From NCBI GenBank assembly GCA_033439265.1, contig JAVTVX010000004.1, positions 14,211,701-14,275,700 on the forward strand: DNA of 64,000 nt, in the 5' to 3' direction. Both the position numbers and the translations under genes were made by a program. The notes under the pieces were generated by a model. That model was not told the DNA's origin. It did no database searches and saw only the letters and a list, made by a program, of their open reading frames with translations. This stretch comes from Dillenia suffruticosa (taxonomy: Eukaryota > Streptophyta > Magnoliopsida > Dilleniales > Dilleniaceae). Shown one piece after another: positions 10,390 through 22,700 of this stretch (position 1 is the stretch's first letter; each line of letters opens with the position of its first letter).

Positions 10390-12819
10390 TGTAATACCTA
10401 TTAAAAAAAAAAACAAAAAAATAGAGAGAGGAGGTATTGCGTTTTCGCCAAAACGCAACACCTCCCTCTCCCCCAAATCAATTAGGGCAAAAAGCCCTAA
10501 GTCTCTTCATCTCCCTCTCACCTCTCCCGATTCCCTCTCTCTCGCCTGTCGCCTCTCCGCCACCATCTCTGCCATCTCCGCCGTCCTCTGTCTCTCTCTC
10601 ACCATCTGACGAACGCACTCTCTCTCTCTCTGTCGCTCTCGCATTCTCTGTCTCTCTGCCTCTTGAACTCTCTCTTTCCTTCGCACACTCCCTCTCCTGC
10701 GAAATCTCCCTCCGCTGCTGCTCCTCCTCCTCCGCGAGCGCACCACAGTGCGAGCTTCCCCGTGCGAGCGTGCCGCAGAGCGAGCTTCCATGCACGAGCA
10801 CGAGCGTAGGACTGCAGTCCCCGCGAGCGCGCGCCTTAGCCGCGAGCACGCTAGGCCCCAGCCCGCGAGCGCATCGGCCCACGAGCCCGCGACGGCCCGT
10901 GAGCCCGCAACCTGCTCTCTCTGCCGAGAGCCTTCCTGCAATATTCGCTGCTCTCTGCCATGACCACACTATTAGAAACCCTAGGCCGCGACCCTTCCAC
11001 TGCACAGGTAAGGGCCGATTGTTGATCAATAGTTTAGGAGTTTTGATTCTCTTGGTAATTAGGGTTAATTGCTAAAGTGTGTTTCGGTTTGGAAATATTA
11101 CAGGAGTTCGGATCGAGTTGTAGGTGCACAGATGCTAGGGCTGCAAGTTACGAAAACCATAGGTGAGGGAAATTTAAATCCTTTCGATAAATTGAGTGAA
11201 TTTAATGTAAAAGGTCTTGTATATGTTTAGGATGTATGTTAGATTCGATTAGAATGCATTTTTTGACATTTGATATGTGATTTCTAGGGTTTTGTCTAAA
11301 TTCTACATGAATTTAGGTTGATCAATACGAAAGAAACGTATTTGATGAAATTAGAAACTTGTTGAGTTAATTAGAATAGATTTCCATGGAATTTGAATTA
11401 AAATTGTGGATTATTGGTTTAGGTTGACCTTTTTGGAGCTTGAAAGAAGATTTCTTAAGTATCGATAGGGCATAGGGAGAAGATACCCTCCCTAGAAGGT
11501 GAGTGGACGGTTCATTGTGTTCTTAAATGAGAAACCTGTTTTAAAATTTGTTTTATAAACGATTTTGTAAGATTTTACATATTTTATATAAATTGTTTTG
11601 TGATTGTGGGATGTCTAAACTGGATTGTGAAATATGAATGCATCTACTGTGTTTATGAATGCATGTGTGCCATATGTTGATTGATGTTACTTTATGAATT
11701 GCTATGGTAAGAAATTTATGATTATTTGTTGGAAATTATGGCACATGGTTTATGAAATGAGGTATTTGAGAAATGAAAGGTGCTGGTAGTAAATGGTTAT
11801 AGTCATTCCCATCACGGAGCGACCCGACGGGGTGCGTGGTTGGGGTTGGATGTGCGGGGGAGTTAAACGTCTCTCCCTCTGCCGAAGTCGTGCTATATCT
11901 GATTTGCACCTCGGTGAGGTACGAGCCAACGCCAAGGAAGGGGGCATATTTTGAAACATTAGATGAAAAAACCCTTGGCGGACTTTCGTCTAAGTTTGGC
12001 CAGCCTAAGACATGAATGCTTTTGATGGGACCCCAGGATTTTCTGATAAAATGATCAATGTGGATGCATGTTTTACGGATTGATTGAATTATTGAAATGT
12101 TTTTCCATATATAAAGTGTGATTTTGATATATGTTTTGACTGTCCCACATTCACCCCTTATTTATTACACAATCACACCATTGCACTCCGCTCACTGAGT
12201 ATTTCCCAATACTCACCCCTCTCTTTAACATTTTTCAGAGGAAGTTTAGGTCTGCTGCAGGAGTTTGGGAAGGTTTATCTGCTGTTTTGTGTAGGTATGA
12301 TAGTGATGTAAGGTTATTTTACTTGATTTGAAATCCATGGAAGGGAATACTTATTTACTTTCTTTTAAATTCTATTTTTGGTAAAACTTATTGTTTGAAT
12401 GGGACATTTGGTTCGAAGTGTTGAATTTTGATACTTTCTTTTGATTTTACGAAGTTCTGTACATCTCATATGTTTGAACTTTACTGATGTTGGTTTGTTT
12501 TCTTCAGACAAGTGTCAGTAAAATCTTACGACTATGATTTGGGACTTCATCTGTTTTGATTTTGAAATATCCTTGAAGTGGCTGGGATGGCCACATTACA
12601 TGCGTGCATGGACAGGAACCCCCTCTCCATTTGTGTGTCGATGTGGGCTTGTGTGTACTGGGATGGACCGGATGGGTCCTTTATATGTGTATTGTATTTG
12701 GAAGAAATATTGTATAGTTGGTTAGCCTTGCAGAGTCTCGATATATGAGGAGGTTCTGCCTGTGTACCGAGACAACGCGGCGGTTGTCGCGTGATCGATC
12801 CAAGGATCGGGGCGTGACA
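10390..12819. mobile_element. Solo LTR 2, same family as 7011-9673
   Basis: The 2,430-bp unit begins TGTAATACC and ends GGGGCGTGACA. It is flanked by a perfect 5-bp duplication, GCCAA (10385-10389 and 12820-12824). It matches LTR 1 along almost its whole length. The main length difference lies in the CT/GC-rich block. Different target duplications show that the two LTRs are separate insertions, not two ends of one element. Confidence 0.85.
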
Positions 12820-12824
12820 GCCAA

Positions 12825-13339
12825 ACCTAAATAAACATTGAAATAATGTTTATTATTGGATTAGTTACACACTGTCATCCGATGATACAGCATTGAAATA
12901 AATAGTTAAGACGCTGACACATTCATAATAAGAAGTTTCTTGAATTATTTACTTATGATTATAATATCAAGAGATGAAATAAATGTGATTGATTTTATTT
13001 ATTTAATTCCGTTAAACTACATACATGCATTTTAATGTGATATTTCCTATTAACTGAATTTTTGTGTATTTACCTTATCTGAGAAGTCACGTGATTCTTT
13101 TGTATATTGATAGTTATGATTAGAGAGAGAGTTCTGAATATAGTAGTTAGTGTTAATGAGTACAAGTATGTTCAAGGTGAATATCATCCCAAACATTGTA
13201 GAGTTTACGTAGATTGAGAGAGGGTGTCGAAGAGCTAATAATTAATCCAAACTGAGTAAATGTGAGTTCTAGCCTAGTAAGGTAACATTCTTTGAGCTAA
13301 TTTGTAATGCCAGTGACCATATGGTGGGGCCATTCTTGA
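12825..13339. other. No gene seen; upstream part of a decayed gypsy element
   Basis: AT-rich sequence leading into a recognisable gypsy RNase H at about 13340. It is probably further degraded reverse transcriptase or non-coding DNA; I cannot align it by eye. Confidence 0.3.
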
Positions 13340-14100
13340 ACAATGAAGAGACAAGGTCTTGTATACATATACTATACAAGAAAAACCTTAAATGAAGCAT
13401 AACTAAACTATGCAACCATAAAAAAAGAGCTCTTGGTCGTGGTGTTCATATCTAATAAATTTAGATCTTATCTCATTGGTTATAAAGTCATCATTCACAC
13501 AGATCATGAAGCCCTTAAATATTTAATGTAAAAGAAAAATCCAAAATAGAGACTAATATGCTAGCTTTTGCTTTTATAGAAATTTGATTGGGAAAAAAGA
13601 AACAAATCCGAAGCCAAAAATGTAGAGACACGTCACTTGTCAAGATTAGAGTTAGGAAAGGAACACGATTTTTTTTTTTTACCATGGCTAGGCCACAAAC
13701 CCAGTATCCAGGGTTTCGCCCCGACTAATCTGGGTCGACCGCTTGCAGGGCCCAATTGAGGGGGCAGATCTCTCAACGCTGATTTTTCCGTTCTCATGGG
13801 GGATCGAACTCTCGACCATGATTAAGGGGCGTCAGTTCTCGAACCAACTGAGCCATCAGATGTTGGTGAAAGGAACACGATTCAATCATACCAACCAAGG
13901 AAACTTTTCCCTAAGAGATTATCTTTATGCCCTTGTGGTTAAAGAACCTTGGTTTGCAGATTTTTCCAAGGATGAATTGGAAAAGTCCTCCCTTTTCACA
14001 TGACCTCTCAATAAAAGAAAAAGATTTTTTTTTTTAGATCTTAAATATTATTTTTGGAAAGAATCTTTGTTGTTTAAATTTTGTCAGGATTGGATCATGA
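13340..14100 (+). pseudogene. Ty3/gypsy pol fragment: RNase H and linker to integrase
   Basis: Translating 13409-13528 gives an uninterrupted RNase H segment containing FRSYLIGYKVIIHTDHEALK, diagnostic of plant Ty3/gypsy pol. The upstream part reads as RNase H with stops and shifts. A SINE (13671-13867) interrupts the end of the domain; beyond it the linker before the integrase continues (DLKYYFWKESLLFK near 14036). The pol then stops at 14100, where an 11-kb CACTA element begins, and resumes at 25104. It is a non-functional relic with several stops and frameshifts. Confidence 0.85.
13671..13867 (-). mobile_element. tRNA-derived SINE with 15-bp target duplication
   Basis: The 197-bp insertion is flanked by perfect copies of GAAAGGAACACGATT (13656-13670 and 13868-13882). 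On the minus strand it starts with a tRNA-like head: A-box TGGCTCAGTTGG (complement of 13844-13855) and B-box GAGTTCGATCCCC (complement of about 13798-13811). It ends in an oligo(A) tract seen as T's at 13671-13680. These are the hallmarks of a SINE moved by LINE machinery. It lies inside the gypsy RNase H region. Confidence 0.9.
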
Positions 14101-14869
14101 CACTACAAAATAAAACATTATCTGACGACAACATTTATTGTCGGTAAGTTTTATTGACGATTTTTTGAATCTATATAGACGATTATAGTTGGAACTGTCA
14201 GAAATAGTATATATTTTCATACGGTTTTAAAATAGTGGTCGAGAAAAATTTTCAACCGTGGCTAAAGGTAGTATAGTGTTTGTATAAACAATACTCTATA
14301 TTTACGGATATAAACATGTCTGTATTCATATATCCCTATCTTTACGGCTATAACCTGTGATCGCTAAATATAGATTTTCAAGTGATGATATGAAAATGTG
14401 TCTGTATAAGTAATGCTATATGCTTACAGCTATAACTTGTGATGGGTAAATATAAGTATTTCTTTAATAACTTGGTGACTTAGTAAGTGATTTAGTGAGT
14501 AGTGACTTAGAGTTATATTGATAGTTATCATTCACCGTCTATATAGAGTTATATATAGAGTTATATTGAGTGTGTTAATTAATTAGTATAAACGTTGTTT
14601 TTGTGAGTGAGAAGGAGTAAAGAAGCAATAAGATATAGAAGGTTATAAATGTGATAAGGTATTGAGATGGTAAGTTGTGGTAAGATATGGTAAGTGTAGT
14701 AAGGTATACCAAGTGTAGGATACATAGGATATGGTAAGTGGTGGTAAAGAAGGGTAAGTGTAGGATATATAGGATATGGTTACTTGCGGTAAGGTAAGTG
14801 TGGGATATGTGAGGTATGATGAGTGTAGTAAAGTATGGTAAGTGTAAAATTTGTATATTGATGATTAGA

Positions 14870-15180
14870 AAAGTGTTGGTAAAAATTATTGTCGGTCATT
14901 ATATATATTAGGAAATGTCATTTATTGTCAGTGACTTGTTAGTAAATGTTACTACATTTTATCTCCATTACACCTATTAAGAATGTTGCTACCTTTCATT
15001 CATTGTGATTACTGGAAATATTACTATGTTAGTAAATGTTACTACCCATCGGATCGGATACCATAGATGTCAGTAAATTTACTACCTTTAATTATCGATT
15101 GTTAATATAAGTTACTTATATCATTAGTTACAGACAGTGTTAGGAAATATTATTCTTTTGTCGGTTATCGTCAATTAGAA
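14870..15180. repeat. Left subterminal motif cluster of E1
   Basis: Repeated 'TTAGTAAATGTTACTAC' and 'TGTTAGGAAATATTA' style motifs, with Pu/Py variants, occur at roughly 30-50 base intervals. The complementary motifs fill 24440-24935 near the other end, so the element has mirror-image subterminal regions as CACTA elements do. Confidence 0.6.
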
Positions 15181-16960
15181 AGTTACACGGAGCAAAACAA
15201 AAGAGAAATTGTTTTGAGCGTGAAGAAATTTGTTTAAATTGGAGTAAACCGAAAAATTGGCATAAAAAAGGAAAATTTGATTAAATTGAATTTGACCTGA
15301 AAATTAGATGATGACAGAAAAATTTTTTTTGACACGCGAAGAAGATTAGAGATTTTATTATGGAGTTGTCAATAGATTTTATTATAGAATTGTCATTGAA
15401 ATTATATAGATCGTAAATATGAATTAAAATAAATTATAGTAAATTGTCTTTTAGGAATTTATATAAAATTATATAATATTCAAAATTAATAATTAATGTA
15501 TTATTATCATGTATACTATCTAATAATTAAAAATAAATTATAACACTATATTAAGTAAATTAGTAATTTAATATCATTGCATTATTAAAAATAATAATTT
15601 TAATTATATTAATAAAAAATAAGAATATCATAAATTTTCAAGTCCTACTGCGCAAAATATCTTATTACTACTATATTACTATATTACTAGTGTAAATATT
15701 ACTATGCTATAAGTATCACCACTACTAGTAAAAATGCTACTATATTATTATATTGCACTGGCTCAATCATGCATAATCTTATCTTATTATTACTGTATTA
15801 CCACTACTACTATACCAATAGTTAATATTACTATTATATTGCTATATTGTTCTAGACGTCTCAACCATACATAATCTTATTTTATTATTACTATATTATA
15901 ATATTATTAGTAGTAAATATTAATACAATACCACTATGTACCACTACTACTCTACTATTACTTAATATTACTACATTATACTTTATATTTAATCTGCATA
16001 GGATAGCTAAAGCATAATCTTATGTTATTAGTACTATATTACTATATTTCTACTAGTAAATATTACTATATTTTATACTATATAACTAATACTAGTAAAT
16101 ATTACTATATTATACAATATATTTTAGCTTAGTATTACTACATTTGATATTTACATAACAATTTATTATCTTACTTTAAATAATAATATTAATTATATCA
16201 TCATATTTAATTTATATTTCAAAATTTTTATAAATAAGTAATGTGGTGGACATTATTTAAATTATTAATATTAATTACACTGAATTCATATGATAATTTA
16301 TAATTTAGATTTTATAATTAAATTATAAATTATATTTTAATTTTTATAATTAAGGAATAGTAATATTATATTATACTAATAGAGTGATAGAATGAAGAAA
16401 AAAGGAAAAAGGAAAAAAAATAGAGTAAGGGTGAGATAAGGAAAACGAAGAAAGGTGTAGTGAGAAAAGAAATTGGGGAAAAAAAAGAAGAGTGATAGAA
16501 AGGAAAAGAAAAGAAAAAAAAAAGACGGTGAGAGCATGTGGCCCTGTGATTGTGCCGCGGAGGCTCGAGCGACTGTGCCGCGCATGCAAGAATGCATGTG
16601 TGTGTAGGCCTGCACGGTTGTGCCGCGGGGGCCCGCGCGGCTATGCCGCGTATGCAAGAATACATGCGTGTGCATGTTTGCACGGCTATGCTGGGCATCG
16701 AAGAATGCATTCGTGCGCACAACTGCACGACTGTGTTGTGGGAGCCCACGCGGCTATGCCGGGGAAGTCCACGCGGCTATGCCGAGCATGGAAGAATGAA
16801 TGCGTGCTCACGCTTGCACGGCTGTGCAGCAGGAGCCCGCGCGGCTATGCTGCGCATGCAAGAATGCATGCGTGCAGGCCGTGCATGCAAGAATGCATGC
16901 GCGCGCATGCCTGCACGGCTATACCGCAGGTTCCTGTACGACTGTATTTCGTAGGCATCC
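14930..16960. repeat. Internal direct duplication of E1, copy 1
   Basis: About 2 kb is repeated at 18930-20740, offset by nearly 4 kb. Diagnostic shared text includes TTTTAGGAATTTATATAAAA (about 15450 and 19410) and ATATCATTGCATTATTAAAA. Between them are short runs of TACTA and AGTAAATATTACTA. Both copies end in a GAAAAAAGG-rich tract followed by a GC-rich island. No coding sequence. Confidence 0.7.
16550..16940. repeat. GC-rich degenerate tandem repeat with AAGAATGCATGC core
   Basis: In otherwise AT-rich DNA this island repeats a unit of about 68 bases containing GCGGCTATGCCGCGCATGCA and AAGAATGCATGCG. AAGAAT starts at 16588, 16656, 16701, 16792, 16860 and 16889. Open frames across it arise from base composition. 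A short related island ends the duplicated copy at 20618-20735. Confidence 0.7.
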
Positions 16961-18375
16961 GATGGTTAGAAATATTGAAATATATTATATCATTTCTATG
17001 GCTTCAAATTAACAATTACATATACAATTCTATTACTATTCAATTTAATCATAGAAAATGTTTCAAAAAAAGAAAAAAAAAGTGTATATATATCGTAAAT
17101 ATTAAAAATCTAATAAGTTAAGTGGTAAATGGAGTGAGTGTGATAAATTATAATAGGATAAAATATTATAATAGAAAAGTGATAATTTGTGATAATATGT
17201 GGTAAAATAAAGTTGGTACGGATGCAGTAAAGAGTGCATTGGTGCTAAAATAAAGTTGGTAAGTTGGTGATAAGTAGTACACATAAGTGTGTGGAAAGGT
17301 GGTGGTAGAGAGTACGTTGGTGGTAATTAGTGCATGTGGTAAGTTAGTGGTAAGGTAAGTGGTTAGGTAAGGGTGATAAGCAATGGAGTGATGTGCTGTG
17401 GTAAATTTGGTATAGGTAGTTAGTATAGTAACTTGATTGTGATTGTGGTAAATTTAGTGGTATAGGTGTTCAATATAGTTGTGATTGTGGTAAATTTAGT
17501 AAGATGAGTATGGTAATTTTAGTAAGATAAGTAGTTGAGATGAATAGTTGAGTGTAGTGTTTGATTCATCCTGCTTTGATGTCGCATGCTTGCACGGTAG
17601 TTTCATGGAGAAGAAAAAGAATGATTTCTATTGATATTTGTTCATCCTTCATTCTTCCTATCTTGATTCATCCTGCTTTGATCTCTCATCCTATTTTGAT
17701 TTATCATTTGATTATAGAATTGTTGAAGAAGAAAAAATTATTTGTATTGAAATTATATTTGAGTAGAGAAAATTTATGTTCAACACAACCTCATATGATT
17801 ACAATTTTCAAGAAAATGATTACAATTTGAAATTTCAAAGGTAAGTAGTAAGTGATAATTAAGTGGTAAATAGTAATTAGGTGATAAGTGATAACTATGT
17901 GGTAAGTAGTAAGTTTATAATAACTAATGATAATATAGTAGTATATAATTTCAGGATAATAGTGCTCGGATATAACAGATTTCATAATTTCTTTATTTTT
18001 GTTTACACTTTAACATTGTTAATATATTAATAATTTAAAAAATCGGATCAATAAATTTAAATTATAATATATTAATAACTTAAAAAATTTATATATTCAA
18101 TCATAAAAAATTTTTACCTAGTAACTCATAATTCATTCCTTTATTCAACAAAACATAATTCAAATAAATAATAATAATAATAGATGGTTTGAATATATCA
18201 AATTAAATTGAAAATTCAAAGAGAATAGCAAAAAAAAAAAAAAAAAACCACAAACCCAAAGTGAAGGAAAAAAAAGAGGTGTGAGTGAGATAAGAAAAAA
18301 GAGGTAAGAGTGAGATAAAAAGAAAGGAGAGTGAAAAAGAAAGAAAAGAAGAAAAAAAAAACACACAACAAAATA
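16961..18375. other. AT-rich interior of E1 with simple GTGGTAAGT-type repeats, no gene
   Basis: Irregular repeats such as TGGTAAGT, GTGATAAGT and TAGTAAGTGATAA occur at 17100-17560 and 17840-17940. Similar words appear at 14660-14870 and 20745-20850. There is an (A)20 tract near 18230. No coding sequence recognised. Confidence 0.5.
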
Positions 18376-18378
18376 TTG

Positions 18379-18445
18379 TGGCATAATGGTTAGTACAATG
18401 GTGGCATGATAGTCATAGGTTTAAATCTGCGTGCTAGCAATTTTT
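18379..18445 (+). other. tRNA-like segment A (A-box and B-box) in E1
   Basis: TGGCATAATGGT (18379-18390) fits a pol III A-box, and GGTTTAAATC (18418-18427) fits a B-box 39 bases on. An AT-rich bridge (GCAATTTTTTAGTATTTT) and then a GC-rich island follow. The sequence cannot fold as a complete tRNA by eye. Comparable modules occur at 26329-26393, 27006-27061 and 52031-52083. Confidence 0.45.
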
Positions 18446-18469
18446 TAGTATTTTTTGCAAAATAAAAAG

Positions 18470-18760
18470 AAAGGCATGCGAGGACCACGGGAGCGCATGT
18501 GGCTGGGCCATGAGCGCGCACGCAGCCCAGCTGCGCATGCCCGCATGCGCGGGACACGGGGGTGCATGCGTGGGCCATGGGGCCCATGCGGCTGGGCCAT
18601 GCATGCCCGCATGCGTGGGCCATGCATGCCCGCATGCGTGGGCCATGGGGGAGCTTGAAGTTGGGCCACTAGGGCAAGCGCGGCCCAGTCGCGTATGTGC
18701 AGGCCATAGGGGGCTCATGCGGCTAGGCCACAAGGGTGCATGCGGCTGGGCTACGAGAAA
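18470..18760. repeat. GC-rich island with CATGCCCGCATGCGTGGGC repeats
   Basis: Short repeats of GCATGCCCGCATGCGTGGGC and GGGCCATG, many self-complementary, directly follow tRNA-like segment A. All frames are open or nearly so because stop codons are rare in this composition. No real coding sequence is inferred. Confidence 0.6.
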
Positions 18761-18929
18761 TAATGTAATGATTGACACCATTTCTCCTCTCTTCCTCCTC
18801 TTCGGTGCCATTTCTTGGAGCCAACAAAATTGGCATGAAAAAGTTTGGCGTAAATATTTGTCCACTTCTTTATTTAGATTAGATTTAAGATGCCAATTTA
18901 ATCAATTTGGTGCCATTTCTCGGTGTCAT

Positions 18930-20740
18930 TGTGGTTACTGTAGTAAATATTACTATATGTGAGTAAATGTTACTATTTTTTATCATCGGAGATCATAGTA
19001 AATTTACTACATTTTATTATCTGTTGTAGTTAGTATAAATTACTGGCAGTTGCACGAGAAATATTATTATTTTGTCGTCGGTTATCATTAGTTACAAAAG
19101 TTACATTGAAATATGGTAAAACAAAAGAGAAATTGTTTTTAGTATTTTGACACAAAGAAATTTGATTAAATTGGAATAAACCGAAAAGAATGGCACGAAA
19201 TAGAAAATTTTGATTAAATTGGATTTGACCTGAAAAATTATTTTTTGTGCGAAATTTGATTAAATTGGACGTGGATAGAAAAATTGTTTTTGGCGAGAAG
19301 ATTAGAGATTTTATTATAGAGTTATCATTGAAATGTTAAAATTGTATATTGTTAAATTAAATGTGCATTAAAATAAACTAATATTAATGTTAATATTCTT
19401 AACTGTTTTTTAGGAATTTATATAAAATTATATAATATTCAAAATTAATAATTAATGTATTATTATTATTTATATTATCTAATAAGTAAAAATACATTAT
19501 AACACTATATTATATAAATTAGTAATTTAATATCATTGCATTATTAAAAATAATAATATTAATAATTTTAGTTTTATCAATTAAAAGTAAGAATATTAAA
19601 AATTTACTAGTACTATAGATAGATCAACCGTGCATAATATTTGATTACTATTATATTACTATACTACCAGCAGTAAATATTACTACATTGTATTATATAA
19701 ATACCACTACTACAAATATCACTAATACTAGTAAAAATTACTACTATGTTACTACATTGCACCGTAGATGGCTGAATCATACATAATCTTATTTTATTAC
19801 TATTATATTACAATGTAGTAAATTACGTTATATAAATACCACTACCACTATACCACTAGTAAATATTGCTACTATATTATTACATTACTACATTGTTCTA
19901 CATGTCTCAACCATACATAATCTTATCTTATTAGTACTATATTACTGTATTAGTAGTAGTAAATATTAGTACAATACTACTAGTTAATATTATTATATTG
20001 TACTTTATATTTAATTTGCGTAGGACGACTGAAGCACTATCATATGTTATTAGTACTATATTACTTTATTCCTACTAGTAAATATTACTATATTTTACCA
20101 TATAACTACCATCACTACTAACTACTAGTACTATTAGTAAATATTACTACTATATTACTATATTATACTATATATTTTAACTTATTATTACTACATTACA
20201 TAATTTGATATTTACAGAAAAATTTCATATGATTATATTACTTTAAATAATAATATTAATTATATCATCATACTTAATTTATATTTCAAAATTTTTATAA
20301 ATAAGGAATATGGTGGACATTATTTAAATTAATAATATTAATTACACTGAATTCATATGATAATTTATATTTTAGATTTTATTATCAAGTTATAAATTAT
20401 ATTTTAAATTTTATACTTAAAGAATATGATAATTAAGTTGTATAATATAATAATATTATATTATAGAATGGAGAAAAAAGGAAAAAAGGAAAAAAAAAAG
20501 GAAAAAAATAGAGTGAGGGTAAGATAAGGGAAAACGAAAAAAGGTGTAGTGAGATGAGAAATTGGGAAAAAAAAGGAAAGTAATAGAAAGGAAAGAAAGA
20601 AAAAAAAAATAGACGGTGAGAGCATGCATGCGTATGCTTGCATGGTTGTGCCGACCGCGCATGTAAGAATGCATGTGTGCGCACGCCTGCGAGGCTATGC
20701 CGCAGGGCCCGCGTATCTGTGCCGCGCATGTAAGAATGTA
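18930..20740. repeat. Internal direct duplication of E1, copy 2
   Basis: Matches 14930-16960. It ends with a shortened GC-rich island (20618-20735) carrying the same GTAAGAATGCATG and GGCTATGCCGC words. Confidence 0.7.
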
Positions 20741-20844
20741 TTAGTAGATGGTAAGCGATAACTAGGTGATAAGTAGTAAGTAGGTGGTAAGTAATAAGTT
20801 TACGATACATTAGTATGGGTGGTAAGTAATAACTAGGTGATAAA

Positions 20845-22700
20845 TTATGCAATGATATTAAATTAGTAATTTATATAATATAGAGTTATAATTTATTTTT
20901 ATTATTTGATAATAAAATATTATAATATGAAATCATGAATAATGATATGTTAATTTATATTATAAGTTTACCATTTTAACTTTTAGAATTGCGCAAAAAA
21001 CAATTTTTCTATCCACATCTAATTTAATCAAATTTTGCACCAAAAACAATTTTCAAGTCAAATCCAATTTAATCAAATCTCTTTTTTTCGAGCCAATTTT
21101 TCAGTTAATCAAATTTCTTCGCACCAAAATGCCAAAAACAATTTTTGTTTTGTCTTGCTCCATATATTTATTTCAGTCTAAACTTATGTATTGATTTTTA
21201 TTTAATATAAGTCATAGTATTTTAAATTAAGAGAAATTGATAAATATATTGGTAGGATAATGCAGTAAGATTTTTATGTTAAATTAAATACTTCAATGCA
21301 TGAGTTTTCAATCGCTTGTTGTTTTCAATGTGGATATATCATCAATGTGTCCAATCTAGATAATTTTTTCACCATATTATATATTTGGTATGTTACATTC
21401 ACACATTTACATAAATCATGATCGATCCAACATAGGGGTTTGTCGTGGATGAAGAATTACACCATCCTACATCCTAAATCCTAAATCATGGTATTGAAAA
21501 TGTTGGTTTGATGTGATAAGTGGCAATAGAGATATGTGAGTGGATGTAGGTGTGATTTAATAATAGGTAATAGGTGGTAAATTATGGTAATTTTGAGCGA
21601 TGAGTGTTGTGATAATAATAGTGTGATAAATTATGGTAACAACTACGTTTTTTATAACAAATAAAAATAACAAGTACTTTCATTCTTGGTGACAAGTACT
21701 TTATATGGTAAAAGAAGAAAGAGGAGGTATATCATGTGACTAAAACAATTATTAAACTCCAAACGATTAAAAAAGAAGATGGTCCATCCACAAAAATTTG
21801 TAATGAAAAAACAAATAATTGTTTAAATTTTTTAATGAAAAATAGCACGGAAAAATTTATTTTCAAGTGCGGTCACTTGAAATAGAAAAGAAGAAAGAGG
21901 AGGTATTTACTATATCATGTGACTAAAACAATTATTAAATTATTAAAGTCCGAACGATTAAAAAAGAAGGCGATAACGCGTCTCACAAAAATTTGTAATG
22001 AAAAACACGGAAAAATTTATTTTCGTCATTTGTTTTGCGTGTGGTTACTTGAAACATAAACTGTGAATCAACCATAATTTATAAAAATTTTGATCATAAT
22101 AATATAATATAACATTACTATATAATACAATTATAAATTATAATAATAGAACTATAAATTATAAGAAATTATAAATAGTTTCATAATATAAATTTATAAA
22201 TTTATTATAATTATGATTATCAATATTAATTTAAATAATATAATTATTACAAATGTAATTAGTAATATTATTATATTAGTATAATATAATATTACTATGT
22301 TATATAACTTAATTATCATATTCCTTAATTATAAAATCTAAAATATAAATCATCATATGAATTAAGTGTGTAATTAATATTATTAATTTAAATAATCGCA
22401 TATTTCCACGCCACCTGCTTCTATATATTATGCAACATGTTGTGAACTAACATTCCTTATTTATAAAAAATTTAAATTATAAATTAAGTATGATGATATA
22501 ATTAATATTATTATTTTAAATAGTATAATCATATGAAATTTTTATATAAATATAAAATTATGTAATAATATAGTAATAATAAGATAAGATATATAGTACA
22601 ATATAATAATATAGTAGTAATATTTATTAATAGTAGTGATAGTTATATAGTAATAGAGGTAATATATCACTCAACCACGCACATGCGCAGGGTCAGTTTA
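20845..22700. repeat. Inverted copy of 19110-20470 within E1
   Basis: The segment 20845-21175 is the reverse complement of about 19110-19550 (shared TTTAATCAAATTT and CAATTTTTCTATCCAC). The segment 22080-22700 is the reverse complement of about 20080-20470. Roughly 900 bases without a partner lie between. This makes a large imperfect inverted repeat centred near 20800. Confidence 0.6.
21711..22060. repeat. Tandem duplication of about 170 bases
   Basis: AGAAGAAAGAGGAGGTAT, CATGTGACTAAAACAATTAT, CGATTAAAAAAGAAG and CACGGAAAAATTTATTTTC occur twice in the same order, about 175 bases apart. Confidence 0.75.

Noticed and set aside
7011-12819. A single retrotransposon with LTRs at 7011-9673 and 10390-12819
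   Set aside because: Each LTR has its own distinct 5-bp duplication, and the 716 bases between contain no primer site, polypurine tract or coding sequence.
16492-17121. Cys/Arg-rich frame over the GC-rich tandem repeat
   Set aside because: It follows the degenerate 68-base repeat, is open in several frames, and the duplicated copy at 20618-20735 does not keep it.
18379-18445. A true tRNA gene
   Set aside because: Only box-like elements are present; I see no acceptor stem or proper cloverleaf. It was kept as a tRNA-like segment only.
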